A stretch of 7,164 nucleotides of DNA from Bacillota bacterium (GCA_021780795.1 JAJXYA010000115.1:1-7164), one strand, 5' to 3'; shown: positions 1 through 6,839, numbered from the stretch's first letter. The notes: generated by a model not told the origin, from the sequence alone. Program-made: numbers and translations.

Positions 1-767
1 AACATAGCTTGTATTTTATTGACTGCTTCTAAATAAAATACTGCTTTAGAGTATTCTTTACAATCCATAAAAACCCTCGATAAAATAGACAGCATGGCAA
101 TACTCTGATTTAAATACATCAAAAGCCAAGCCTTACTAAGACCTTCCACCTCTTTATTCTTTCCTTGTCTTTGCAGCACATCTGCATAAGACACTATTGG
201 ATCTACAAAGGAAGTTTTCAATTTTTTAAGGCTACTCTCACTTTCTTCGTAATTTTTTAATTCTTTTTGAATATTTGCTATAAGATACAATGCATGATTT
301 TCATATTTACTATCTTTACTTTCAACCACATCATATAAAAATTCTAATGTCATTTCTCTTTTTTGCTCAACTAGTTTAGTATCTGAAAGCATAAAAGAAT
401 ACATATACAATAAACCAGCTACGTTATATTTTAATCCCATACTGCTTGGGTATTTGCTTAGGTATTCCTTACATTTTGCCTCACCTTCTGTAAAACCTTT
501 ATGAATAAATATTTCCGTTAACTCTTTATGTATTTCCTGTACTTCACTTTCAGAGAGTTCCTCAAAAAAGGACAGTAATTCATTTAATGATACTTTAAGA
601 GCCCTTGCTAATGGTGCTAACAAATCGATATCTGGTTTTGAATTACCTGTTTCCCATTTACTCACTGCACCCGATGAAATACCGATCATATTTCCAAGCT
701 GCTCTTGAGTAATGCCCTTTTCCTTCCTCAATCGAAAAATGGTTTTTCCAACACTTACTTCTTTCAT
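1..767 (-). CDS. XRE-family transcriptional regulator with helical-repeat C-terminus (partial, 3' end outside window)
   Basis: The reverse strand reads open for 255 codons from an ATG at 767 to the window edge, so the C-terminus is missing. Residues about 8-62 form a classic Cro/C1-type helix-turn-helix: an RLRKEKGITQEQLG helix pair, then a recognition helix with SSGAVSKWETG, then KPDIDLLAPLARALKVSLNELL. This predicts sequence-specific DNA binding in the cytoplasm. From about residue 70 onward the protein is helical, with stretches such as YEESESSLKKL and EYSKAVFYLEAV that look like loose TPR-type repeats. Such repeats often sense a peptide or partner protein in this class, but no ligand can be named here. 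The start is supported by GGAGGG a few bases upstream (772-777) and a well-placed promoter. It lies downstream of patA on the same strand and is probably a separate transcription unit. The family call is firm; the regulated targets are unknown. Confidence 0.88.
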   Translation of the reverse strand, partial: MKEVSVGKTIFRLRKEKGITQEQLGNMIGISSGAVSKWETGNSKPDIDLLAPLARALKVSLNELLSFFEELSESEVQEIHKELTEIFIHKGFTEGEAKCKEYLSKYPSSMGLKYNVAGLLYMYSFMLSDTKLVEQKREMTLEFLYDVVESKDSKYENHALYLIANIQKELKNYEESESSLKKLKTSFVDPIVSYADVLQRQGKNKEVEGLSKAWLLMYLNQSIAMLSILSRVFMDCKEYSKAVFYLEAVNKIQAM

Positions 768-802
768 TTTACCCTCCAAATTGCTTTTTACTTATTAACT
801 TT

Positions 803-831
803 AGTATAAAATTGTTTTAATTACAAAGCAA
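803..831 (-). promoter_or_regulatory. Predicted sigma-A promoter of the XRE regulator gene
   Basis: On the minus strand TTGCTT (826-831) is followed after exactly 17 bases by TATACT (803-808). The -10 box matches consensus at 5 of 6 positions and the -35 box at 3 of 6. The start point would fall near 796, giving a leader of about 30 bases before the ATG at 767, with GGAGGG inside it. This makes the XRE gene independent of the pot-patA transcript. It is a prediction by inspection only. Confidence 0.5.
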
Positions 832-863
832 TGGAGCTGCTCTCTTCTTTTACTTAATAAAAC

Positions 864-878
864 TAGAGAAATACTCTA
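864..878. repeat. Short inverted repeat upstream of the XRE promoter
   Basis: TAGAG and CTCTA form a perfect 5-base inverted repeat around AAATA, some 33 bases upstream of the predicted -35 box of the XRE gene. Position and symmetry suit an operator, possibly for the XRE protein itself, but arms this short can arise by chance in AT-rich DNA. Confidence 0.2.
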
Positions 879-918
879 TTTGTTGATAATCTATCTTGAT
901 AAAAAATGCTGCATATAA

Positions 919-945
919 TTTTGAACAATTTGATACGGTTCAAAA
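919..945 (-). terminator. Possible transcription terminator hairpin after patA
   Basis: TTTTGAAC (919-926) and GTTCAAAA (938-945) are perfect 8-base inverted arms around an 11-base loop, about 43 bases past the patA stop. On the minus strand the stem is followed by the tail of its own A/T pairs and, about 12 bases later, by a run of six T (901-906 as A on the plus strand). The stem has only two G:C pairs and the T run is displaced, so it is a weak intrinsic terminator at best. It is the best terminator candidate in the gap between patA and the XRE gene. Confidence 0.35.
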
Positions 946-987
946 CGATGAAGTAGCGTTGGAAAACCCACCATATACTGAATCCTA

Positions 988-2385
988 TTATTCCATACTT
1001 TTCTGTATTGCTTTAAGTGTATTAAGAAGTGCTTTACAAACATAATCACACTGCTCTTTTTCTATAGTTAATGGCGGTTCAATTCTAATAGTTCTAGCAT
1101 TAATTAGCGTACCAGCCACCAATACACCTTTATCGAACAAGCCTTTTGAAACACTATATCCTAATTCATTGTTTGTAAATTCAAGTGCTAGCATTAAACC
1201 CATGCCCCTAACCTCACTAACTATATTAGGATACTTATCCGTCACCTTTTTTAACTCCTTTTTAAAATAATCTCCAACCTCTTCAGCCCTTTGTGGGATT
1301 TTTTCTTCAAGCAATACATTAATTGTTGCAATAGCTGCGATACAAGACAACGGATTACCTCCCAACGTAGTAGAATGAATAAACGGATTAGGGAAAAAAT
1401 CCTGAAACACCTCTTCTGTTGCTATTGTTGCTCCTATAGGCATTATTCCACCACCTAAAGCTTTTGCAAGACACATTATATCTGGCTCTATGCCATAGTG
1501 TTCAATGCAAAACATTTTTCCTGTACGCCCCATACCAGTTTGAACTTCATCTGCAATTAAAAGAATATCAAATTGTTCGCAAATTTCTTTAACTTTAAAG
1601 AAATAATCTTTAGGTGGAATAATAATGCCCCCCTCACCCTGAATTGGCTCAAGCATAATTGCTGCTATATCTTCACCTACCATATTGGAAGCTTTAACAG
1701 TTTTGTACATCATATCGATATCGCCGTAAATAACATGTTTGAAACCAGAAACTAAAGGCATAAAAGGTGTTCTAAACATACCTTTAGCTGTTGCCGAAAG
1801 AGCACCTAAACTTTTCCCATGAAAGGCACTCACTGTAGAAATGAAATGATGTTTACCTTTTTTGCCTTGATGAAGTTTAGCAAGCTTTATTGCTGCTTCT
1901 ACAGCTTCTGTGCCACTATTTCCAAAAAAGGAATATTTTAATTTTCCAGGTGTAATATCCGCAAGTATTTTTGCAAGTGCTGCTCTCAATGGGTCAAGCA
2001 GGTCTTGACTGTGTAAGGCTTGATTTTTTAGCTGATCAGTAACAGCTTTTAAAACTTTAGGATGTCTATGTCCTACATTATAAATACCATATCCACCTAA
2101 ACAATCAATGTATTCTTTTCCATTAACATCGAGAAAGCTATTTAAGCTTGCATCTTTCCATTCCACAGCTGCAAATTGCCCTCCCTTCGTAACACTTTTT
2201 CGATATTCTAAAAATCCAGGATTTACATAATCCTTTATACTGCCTATTGTTTCATTAACTACCCAATCAATATCAACTTTATTAAGTTCTTTTTTGGTAA
2301 TAAATTCCAAAACTTTATTAGAATAATTTATCACATCATTTTTTATACACTCTTTTTCTTCATAAATTCTTTTGACTTCAGTCAT
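988..2385 (-). CDS. patA: Putrescine aminotransferase (class III, PLP-dependent)
   Basis: This cytoplasmic enzyme transfers the amino group of putrescine to 2-oxoglutarate, giving 4-aminobutanal (which cyclises to 1-pyrroline) and glutamate. The 465 residues align closely along their whole length with my recollection of E. coli PatA/YgjG (459 aa), including NPGFLEYRKSVT (55-66), GKLKYSFFGNSGTE (147-160), AFHGKSLGALSATAK (187-201), LEPIQGEGG (245-253) and RTIRIEPPLT (431-440). The PLP lysine is Lys308 in CLAKALGGG, Asp279 in ADEVQTG contacts the pyridine nitrogen, and Thr340 in STTLGGNP corresponds to the phosphate contact from the partner subunit. All catalytic positions are intact. AAGGAG (2395-2400) lies 9 bases before the ATG and overlaps the potC stop codon, so the gene is the last of the pot operon. 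Ornithine aminotransferase is the main alternative, but the PatA-specific N-terminal region argues against it. Confidence 0.92.
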   Translation of the reverse strand: MTEVKRIYEEKECIKNDVINYSNKVLEFITKKELNKVDIDWVVNETIGSIKDYVNPGFLEYRKSVTKGGQFAAVEWKDASLNSFLDVNGKEYIDCLGGYGIYNVGHRHPKVLKAVTDQLKNQALHSQDLLDPLRAALAKILADITPGKLKYSFFGNSGTEAVEAAIKLAKLHQGKKGKHHFISTVSAFHGKSLGALSATAKGMFRTPFMPLVSGFKHVIYGDIDMMYKTVKASNMVGEDIAAIMLEPIQGEGGIIIPPKDYFFKVKEICEQFDILLIADEVQTGMGRTGKMFCIEHYGIEPDIMCLAKALGGGIMPIGATIATEEVFQDFFPNPFIHSTTLGGNPLSCIAAIATINVLLEEKIPQRAEEVGDYFKKELKKVTDKYPNIVSEVRGMGLMLALEFTNNELGYSVSKGLFDKGVLVAGTLINARTIRIEPPLTIEKEQCDYVCKALLNTLKAIQKSME

Positions 2386-2398
2386 AGAATCACACTCC

Positions 2399-3193
2399 TT
2401 ATTTTTTATTAAATTTGAGTTGTATTATTTCAGATATGAGAGCAATACTAAGTGTTGCAACTAACATAATTGTTGATAAGGCATTAATTTCAGGTGTAAC
2501 CCCCATTCTTACCATGGAATAAATTCTAAGCGGAAGGGTCTCACAGGCAGCTCCTGATACAAAAAAGCTTATGATAACATCATCTAAAGATAAAGTTAAG
2601 GCCATTAGTGAACCTGCTATTATGCCTGGTAAAATTAAAGGTAAAGTAACTTTAAAAAAGGTTTGGAGAGCATTTGCACCTAAGTCCATCGCTGCTTCCT
2701 CTAAAGCTTTGTCAAACCCTGCAAGTCTTGCCCTAACAGTTATTACAACATAAGATACGCTGAAGGTTACATGTGCTAGTATTAAGGTTACTAAACCTAA
2801 GGTGATTTGAGCTTGAGTAAAAAATACTAGTAAAGATATGCCCATTACAATTTCAGGTATGACTATAGGAACATATAAAAGTGCATCTAAAACTGTCTTC
2901 CCTCTAAATTTATATTTATACATTCCAACTGCTGCCAAAGTTCCAATTACAGTTGAGATAACTGTACTTGATACTGCTACTATCAAACTGTTTTGCAAAG
3001 CATTTATAACATTATCATCATTAACAAGTACCGAATACCAATTTAATGTAAAGCCATCCCAGGTTGCATTTAATTTGGAAGTGTTAAAGGAGTAAATGAC
3101 TAGAATAACTATGGGTGCATATAAAATTACATATATTAGAAATGAATAACTTGATAATACTGCTTTTGACACTCTATTTCTTTTCAAAATCAC
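2399..3193 (-). CDS. potC: Spermidine/putrescine ABC transporter permease PotC
   Basis: One of the two inner permease subunits of a polyamine importer; it pairs with PotB in the membrane and is driven by PotA. The 264 residues equal the length of E. coli PotC. About six membrane spans are visible (roughly 15-36, 67-91, 101-125, 131-152, 188-210, 239-258). The EAA loop that docks on the ATPase is present at 166-186 as EEAAMDLGANALQ...KVTLPLILPG. The C-terminus ends in FNKK straight after the last helix, so no substrate-binding domain is fused to it, unlike the PotCD fusions known in some bacteria. The start is GTG, not ATG, and overlaps the TGA of potB by 4 bases (GTGA, 3190-3193). GGAGG at 3198-3202 lies 4 bases upstream. 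The overlap implies translational coupling to potB. Substrate preference between putrescine and spermidine cannot be read from this subunit. Confidence 0.92.
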   Translation of the reverse strand: MILKRNRVSKAVLSSYSFLIYVILYAPIVILVIYSFNTSKLNATWDGFTLNWYSVLVNDDNVINALQNSLIVAVSSTVISTVIGTLAAVGMYKYKFRGKTVLDALLYVPIVIPEIVMGISLLVFFTQAQITLGLVTLILAHVTFSVSYVVITVRARLAGFDKALEEAAMDLGANALQTFFKVTLPLILPGIIAGSLMALTLSLDDVIISFFVSGAACETLPLRIYSMVRMGVTPEINALSTIMLVATLSIALISEIIQLKFNKK

Positions 3194-4068
3194 AACACCT
3201 CCAGCCCCTTATTAGATGACTTTTTAAAGTATAAAATAATACTTATTACAGTTACTATTATAAGTAAAATAGAAATGGCTGAACCAAAAGGCCAGTTTCT
3301 AGCTGTAAGAAATTGATCTTGAATTAAATTTGATATTAACATCGTCTTGCTGCCACCCAGTAAATCAGGAATATAAAACAGTCCCAAGGTTGGTATAAAT
3401 ACTAAAACTGAACCAGCTGCTACTCCAGACATTGTAAGTGGTAACGTTACTCTTAAAAATGCTTGGATTGGTGAAGCTCCAAGGTCACTTGCTGCTTCTA
3501 AATATGACCTGTCTAAACCTTCTATTGCTGCATATAATGGCAATACCATGAATGGAAACAAAGTATATACTAAACCTAAAAGTACAGCACCATTTGTATA
3601 TAGCAGTTGAAGTGGCTGGCTAATTATCTTTAATTGAATTAAATAAGTGTTTATAATTCCATCTGTCCTTAAAATTGTCATCCAAGCATAAGTTCTTACT
3701 AAAGAATTTGTCCAAAATGGTATCATAATTAACATAAAAAACAATATTTTATACTTAGATTTTACATTTGAAATAAAATAAGCAAAAGGATACCCTAATA
3801 TTAGACATATTATTGTAGTTAGAAAAGCTATCCATAAAGAATAAAGAAAAATTTCAAGATACATAGGCTTAAACAAATCTTTGTAATTTTGCATAGTTAA
3901 AATATATTCAACTTGCCCATATACTCCTCTTGTTAAAAAACCCATTATAAAAACTATAATTAATGGGGCTGCCACTAATAAAAGCATCCAAATTAAAATT
4001 GGAGAAATAGTTACTATATGTCCTCTATCTTTTCTTTTTTTATTTTTCACTGCCTTAGCTCTATTCAT
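3190..4068 (-). CDS. potB: Spermidine/putrescine ABC transporter permease PotB
   Basis: Membrane permease subunit that forms the translocation pore with PotC. At 292 residues it is slightly longer than E. coli PotB (about 275), the difference lying in a very basic N-terminal tail (residues 1-16, rich in Lys and Arg) that should face the cytoplasm. Hydrophobic spans are at about 19-43, 73-98, 107-130, 157-180, 213-234 and 263-281. The family motif FWTNSLVRTYAWM (118-130) and the EAA loop EAASDLGASPIQAFLRVTLP (191-210) are intact. The ATG follows the potA TAA with no bases between. There is no strong GGAGG, only GGTGAT (4076-4081), which can still pair with the extended anti-Shine-Dalgarno sequence, so translation probably depends on ribosomes finishing potA. 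Its 3' end overlaps potC by 4 bases. Confidence 0.92.
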   Translation of the reverse strand: MNRAKAVKNKKRKDRGHIVTISPILIWMLLLVAAPLIIVFIMGFLTRGVYGQVEYILTMQNYKDLFKPMYLEIFLYSLWIAFLTTIICLILGYPFAYFISNVKSKYKILFFMLIMIPFWTNSLVRTYAWMTILRTDGIINTYLIQLKIISQPLQLLYTNGAVLLGLVYTLFPFMVLPLYAAIEGLDRSYLEAASDLGASPIQAFLRVTLPLTMSGVAAGSVLVFIPTLGLFYIPDLLGGSKTMLISNLIQDQFLTARNWPFGSAISILLIIVTVISIILYFKKSSNKGLEVL

Positions 4069-5154
4069 TTAACTAATCACCACACCATCTTCAAATTCCC
4101 AGTTAATGCATACTTCTTCATCATAACCATTGAGTTTTAACGTATTTACAGCCGGTTCATTTACGATTACCTCTTTACCATTGCTTAAAATAACAACAGT
4201 TTTATTAATAGAGCCTACAAAAATCCTTTCTTTTACTTTTCCTTCTAGTGTGTTTTTTTCTTTTTCTGTATTATAGCTTAGTTTCATTCTTTCCGGCCTT
4301 ATAGTAATATAAATTTTATCTCCATGCTTTAACTTGCTTAAGTTTGAAGGATCATCTATAATCTCTATATCTTGTTCATCCTCAAGAGATACTTTTATTT
4401 TATGGTTACTATGCTCTTTTACTACTCCCTCAAACAAGTTAGTTTCACCTATAAAATCTGCCACGAACTTGGTTTTGGGTCTATCATATATGTCATCTGG
4501 AGTCCCTATCTGTTCTATTTCACCTTGGTTCATTACCGCAATTCTATCTGACATAGTTAAAGCTTCTTCTTGATCATGAGTAACATATATGAAGGTTATT
4601 CCAAGTCTTCTTTGAAGATGCTTAAGTTCAAACTGCATCTGTTTTCTTAATTTTAGATCCAAAGCCCCTAATGGTTCATCGAGAAGTAAAACCTTTGGGC
4701 TATTTACTACAGCTCTTGCAATTGCAATTCTTTGTTTTTGTCCACCACTAAGCTGTGAAGGATATCTATCTTTATAACCATCAAGTTGTACTAAACTTAA
4801 AGCCTTGGTAACTTTATCTTCTATTTCTTTTTTGGGTAACTTTTTAATTTTTAGACCAAAAGCTATATTGTTGAATATATTCATGTTGGGAAACAACGCA
4901 TAATTTTGAAATACAGTATTAACATCTCTTTCATAAGGATGCTTAAACGAAACGTCAACACCATCTAACAGTATTTGACCTGAAGTTGGTTCTTCAAAAC
5001 CTGCTATCATTCTTAGCGTTGTAGTTTTTCCACACCCACTTGGTCCGAGTAAAGTTAAAAACTCACCTTGCATAACATCAATGCTTATATTATTTACTGC
5101 TTTATGCTCTGTAAAATACTTATTCACATTTTTCAGCTTAATCATACTCTCCAT
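4069..5154 (-). CDS. potA: Spermidine/putrescine ABC transporter ATP-binding protein PotA
   Basis: The cytoplasmic ATPase that powers PotBC. The 361 residues contain a complete nucleotide-binding domain: Walker [10 protein letters not shown] (37-45), Q-loop Gln83, signature LSGGQ (135-139), Walker B VLLLDE (155-160), D-loop GALD and switch His193 in VTHDQEE. After residue about 240 comes the TOBE-type regulatory domain, with IRPERM at 285-290, typical of the PotA/MalK/CysA group. Two start codons are possible: ATG at 5154 (preceded by GAGGGTGAT) and ATG three codons in, at 5145 (preceded by GGAG only 3 bases away); the first is preferred for its better-spaced site. It is the first gene of potA-potB-potC-patA. 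Sequence alone would also allow other substrates of this importer class, but the PotB/PotC similarity and the adjacent patA favour polyamines. Confidence 0.92.
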   Translation of the reverse strand: MESMIKLKNVNKYFTEHKAVNNISIDVMQGEFLTLLGPSGCGKTTTLRMIAGFEEPTSGQILLDGVDVSFKHPYERDVNTVFQNYALFPNMNIFNNIAFGLKIKKLPKKEIEDKVTKALSLVQLDGYKDRYPSQLSGGQKQRIAIARAVVNSPKVLLLDEPLGALDLKLRKQMQFELKHLQRRLGITFIYVTHDQEEALTMSDRIAVMNQGEIEQIGTPDDIYDRPKTKFVADFIGETNLFEGVVKEHSNHKIKVSLEDEQDIEIIDDPSNLSKLKHGDKIYITIRPERMKLSYNTEKEKNTLEGKVKERIFVGSINKTVVILSNGKEVIVNEPAVNTLKLNGYDEEVCINWEFEDGVVIS

Positions 5155-5194
5155 TCCATCACCCTCATTTTACAATTGGTATTATTATTTTATT

Positions 5195-5200
5195 ATTATA
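5195..5200 (-). promoter_or_regulatory. Possible -10 box for potA
   Basis: A perfect TATAAT on the minus strand would place a start point near 5188, about 34 bases before the potA ATG. The hexamer 17 bases upstream (AGTTTT) is a poor -35 match and there is no TGn extension. An activator-dependent promoter, for example PucR-dependent, would look like this. In DNA this AT-rich a lone -10 box is weak evidence. Confidence 0.3.
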
Positions 5201-5219
5201 TGCCTATATAATTTAATAA

Positions 5220-5243
5220 AACTTTAAATTTAACTTTGATTTT
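5220..5243. repeat. Tandem 12-base repeat upstream of potA
   Basis: AACTTTAAATTT (5220-5231) is followed directly by AACTTTGATTTT (5232-5243), 10 of 12 positions identical. The first copy overlaps the 10-base palindrome TTAAATTTAA (5224-5233). It lies 20-45 bases upstream of the possible potA -10 box, where an activator such as the neighbouring PucR-type protein would bind. Low-complexity chance repetition is the alternative. Confidence 0.3.
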
Positions 5244-5297
5244 TTAACAATATTTATGTTACATTACCTATAATTTATCATATTAATAATTATTTTC

Positions 5298-5325
5298 ATA
5301 TATCCTTTTTGAACAAATATATCCT
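5298..5325. repeat. Nine-base direct repeat between pucR-type gene and potA
   Basis: ATATATCCT occurs at 5298-5306 and again at 5317-5325, a 19-base period close to two helical turns. It sits just after the end of the PucR-type gene and about 100 bases upstream of the possible potA promoter. The same nonamer also occurs inside the PucR-type coding region near 5595, which weakens the case for a dedicated binding site. Confidence 0.2.
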
Positions 5326-5336
5326 ATTTTTCTTGT

Positions 5337-6557
5337 CTATTTTACACATTTAAGAAATCTGCCTATTTTTATTGCTATTTGAATATTAAATATCTCCTCT
5401 TCATTTCTTAAGTCACAATCCATTATTTCTTCAATACGTTGAGCTCTATATTTTAAAGTGTTTCTATGAATAAATAATATTTCAGCAGTTTTTTCAAGCT
5501 TCCCTCCACTTTCAATGTAAACTTCTAAAGTCTCTAAAAGATTTGTACCATTCTTATTATCATAACCAATAAGTTTACCAAGTGTACTCTTATATATATC
5601 CTCCATTTCCTCATAACTATCTATTTGAAATAACAGCCTATATAAACCTATATCATTATAATGACATAGGTTAGCTTCTTTTCCGCTTATAGCTAAAACT
5701 TTTAATGCTTTTATTGCTTGAAATACGCTATTTTTAAAATTTTTCAACCCATCAACCGCTCGCCCTATGCCAATCTTAACTTCAAGATTTGAGGAGTATT
5801 CTTTAACTCTTTTTATTATTGTTTGTGCAAAAATCTTACTAGAATTTTTGTATTCGTTACCCAAAATAGGCACCATAACTATTATTGAATCACTTTGAAC
5901 TGTTTTAATTACTTTTAGTTTACTATTTTCAAATATATCTAATACAATTTGTTCAATCTCTTGTTTCGTTTGTGTTATATTTTCATCATAACTAAGCTTA
6001 TTATTATAAGTAGAAACTATAAAATTATTAATTTGAATTACTAAGGAATAATATCTTTTTTGAGAATTGTAACCATAAAATGCTGCCCTATTATAAATTT
6101 CTTCTGAAAATATTACATCCCCAAAAATGATATCCTTCATAAAATTATCCATTGTACCTTGTTCTATTCTATTATTAAATATAGCCCTACAAATGCTTTG
6201 AGTAACATCGATAAACTTAACTTCAAAAGGGAGCTCAAAAATAGGGAAATTCAGACTATTTGCTATATCTATTACTTTAGGAGGAGTCATTTCTATATAT
6301 GGACCTATATTAATTATAAGCCCAGATAATTTTTTATCATTTAAATCTTCAACTAGCCTAACTAAAGTTTCTTCATCATTATTTAGTAGTATTCCAGTAG
6401 TTAAAACTATTTCACCACCTTTAAGCCATTCTGAATATTTAGGCTCTTCAAGCATAAGTACCCACTCAACAATCCTATTTAAACCGGCTGCTCCCGCTAC
6501 TAATTTCAATTTTTCAAGATATGGTAACTTCATGATGGTTTCACAGGTTATAAACAT
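5337..6557 (-). CDS. PucR/CdaR-family transcriptional regulator
   Basis: Cytoplasmic DNA-binding regulator, usually an activator of nitrogen-compound breakdown genes. From the chosen start it has 406 residues. An N-terminal PucR domain spans about 3-125 (CETIMKLPYLEKLKLVAG, ILLN, SGLIINIG, FPIFELPFEVKFIDVTQ). A central GGDEF-like, non-catalytic domain covers about 165-290 (KIGIGRAVDGLKNFKNSVFQAIKAL). The PucR C-terminal helix-turn-helix lies at about 340-397, with SGGKLEKTAEILFIHRNTLKYRAQRIEEI as its core. A longer start at 6578 (7 more residues) has no ribosome binding site and would begin about 3 bases after the predicted transcription start; the ATG at 6557 has AAGGGGTGA ideally placed, so it is preferred. 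Its position just upstream of potA in the same direction, with no convincing terminator between, suggests it controls the pot-patA genes and may be partly cotranscribed with them. The effector is unknown; the purine role of B. subtilis PucR should not be carried over. Confidence 0.88.
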   Translation of the reverse strand: MFITCETIMKLPYLEKLKLVAGAAGLNRIVEWVLMLEEPKYSEWLKGGEIVLTTGILLNNDEETLVRLVEDLNDKKLSGLIINIGPYIEMTPPKVIDIANSLNFPIFELPFEVKFIDVTQSICRAIFNNRIEQGTMDNFMKDIIFGDVIFSEEIYNRAAFYGYNSQKRYYSLVIQINNFIVSTYNNKLSYDENITQTKQEIEQIVLDIFENSKLKVIKTVQSDSIIVMVPILGNEYKNSSKIFAQTIIKRVKEYSSNLEVKIGIGRAVDGLKNFKNSVFQAIKALKVLAISGKEANLCHYNDIGLYRLLFQIDSYEEMEDIYKSTLGKLIGYDNKNGTNLLETLEVYIESGGKLEKTAEILFIHRNTLKYRAQRIEEIMDCDLRNEEEIFNIQIAIKIGRFLKCVK

Positions 6558-6562
6558 TAGAT

Positions 6563-6571
6563 TCACCCCTT
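6563..6571 (-). promoter_or_regulatory. Ribosome binding site that decides the PucR-type gene start
   Basis: AAGGGGTGA on the minus strand ends 5 bases before the ATG at 6557. The upstream in-frame ATG at 6578 has only an AT-rich sequence before it, and this site lies inside that longer reading frame. This supports the shorter protein. Confidence 0.6.
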
Positions 6572-6587
6572 CATTCATTTTATTTAA

Positions 6588-6616
6588 ATACTATTACCAA
6601 AATATTAATTTGTCAA
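6588..6616 (-). promoter_or_regulatory. Predicted sigma-A promoter of the PucR-type gene
   Basis: A perfect TTGACA (6611-6616) is followed after 17 bases by TAGTAT (6588-6593), 4 of 6 matching the -10 consensus. The start point would be near 6581, giving a leader of about 24 bases before the ATG at 6557. This is the strongest -35 box in the window and suggests steady expression of the regulator. Confidence 0.6.
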
Positions 6617-6686
6617 CAATCATCCGACTTTATATTAAGTTATGTTAATTTTTAAGCATTTTTATTATTTAATATATAATTTATGT

Positions 6687-6715
6687 TTGATTATTTTGCA
6701 AAACTAGTATATACT
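6687..6715 (+). promoter_or_regulatory. Predicted sigma-A promoter of the chemoreceptor-like gene
   Basis: TTGATT (6687-6692) is followed after 17 bases by TATACT (6710-6715); matches are 4 of 6 and 5 of 6. The start point would be near 6722, leaving a leader of about 118 bases that contains the 13-base inverted repeat at 6750-6798. No flagellar sigma-D type promoter is visible upstream of this gene. Confidence 0.45.
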
Positions 6716-6749
6716 TTAATTAAATTATAACTTTGTGCATTGTTTTGTT

Positions 6750-6798
6750 ATTTTATGTTGATTTGTATTTTCATTTTTCGAATTTATCAACATAAAAT
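6750..6798 (+). repeat. Perfect 13-base inverted repeat in the leader of the chemoreceptor-like gene
   Basis: ATTTTATGTTGAT (6750-6762) and ATCAACATAAAAT (6786-6798) are exact reverse complements separated by 23 bases. It lies between the predicted promoter and the GGAGG site of the downstream gene. It could be a paired operator for a dimeric regulator (arm centres 36 bases apart) or an RNA stem-loop in the leader. The right arm is followed by CTATTTTTA, which is loosely attenuator-like, but the stem is very poor in G:C pairs. Confidence 0.55.
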
Positions 6799-6839
6799 CT
6801 ATTTTTATATGAATCTATTTTAAGTTGGAGGTTTTATCA

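Noticed and set aside
1573..1755. Plus-strand open frame of 60 codons inside patA
   Set aside because: It lies wholly antisense to a complete, conserved enzyme gene, has no ribosome binding site and no recognisable domain.
2571..3095. Two plus-strand open frames inside potC
   Set aside because: Both are antisense to the conserved permease; their Lys/Ser/Thr-rich products simply reflect the complement of membrane-helix codons.
4334..4573. Plus-strand open frame of 79 codons inside potA
   Set aside because: It is antisense to the TOBE and late ATPase region, with no ribosome binding site and no neighbour in the same direction.
5155..5336. Terminator or riboswitch between the PucR-type gene and potA
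   Set aside because: Only AT-only palindromes such as AATAATTATT are present; no G:C-bearing stem with a T run and no conserved riboswitch elements were seen.
6763..6785. CodY-type box near TTTTTCGAATTTA in the loop of the inverted repeat
   Set aside because: Only about 9 of 15 positions fit the AATTTTCWGAAAATT consensus, which is common by chance in DNA of this composition.
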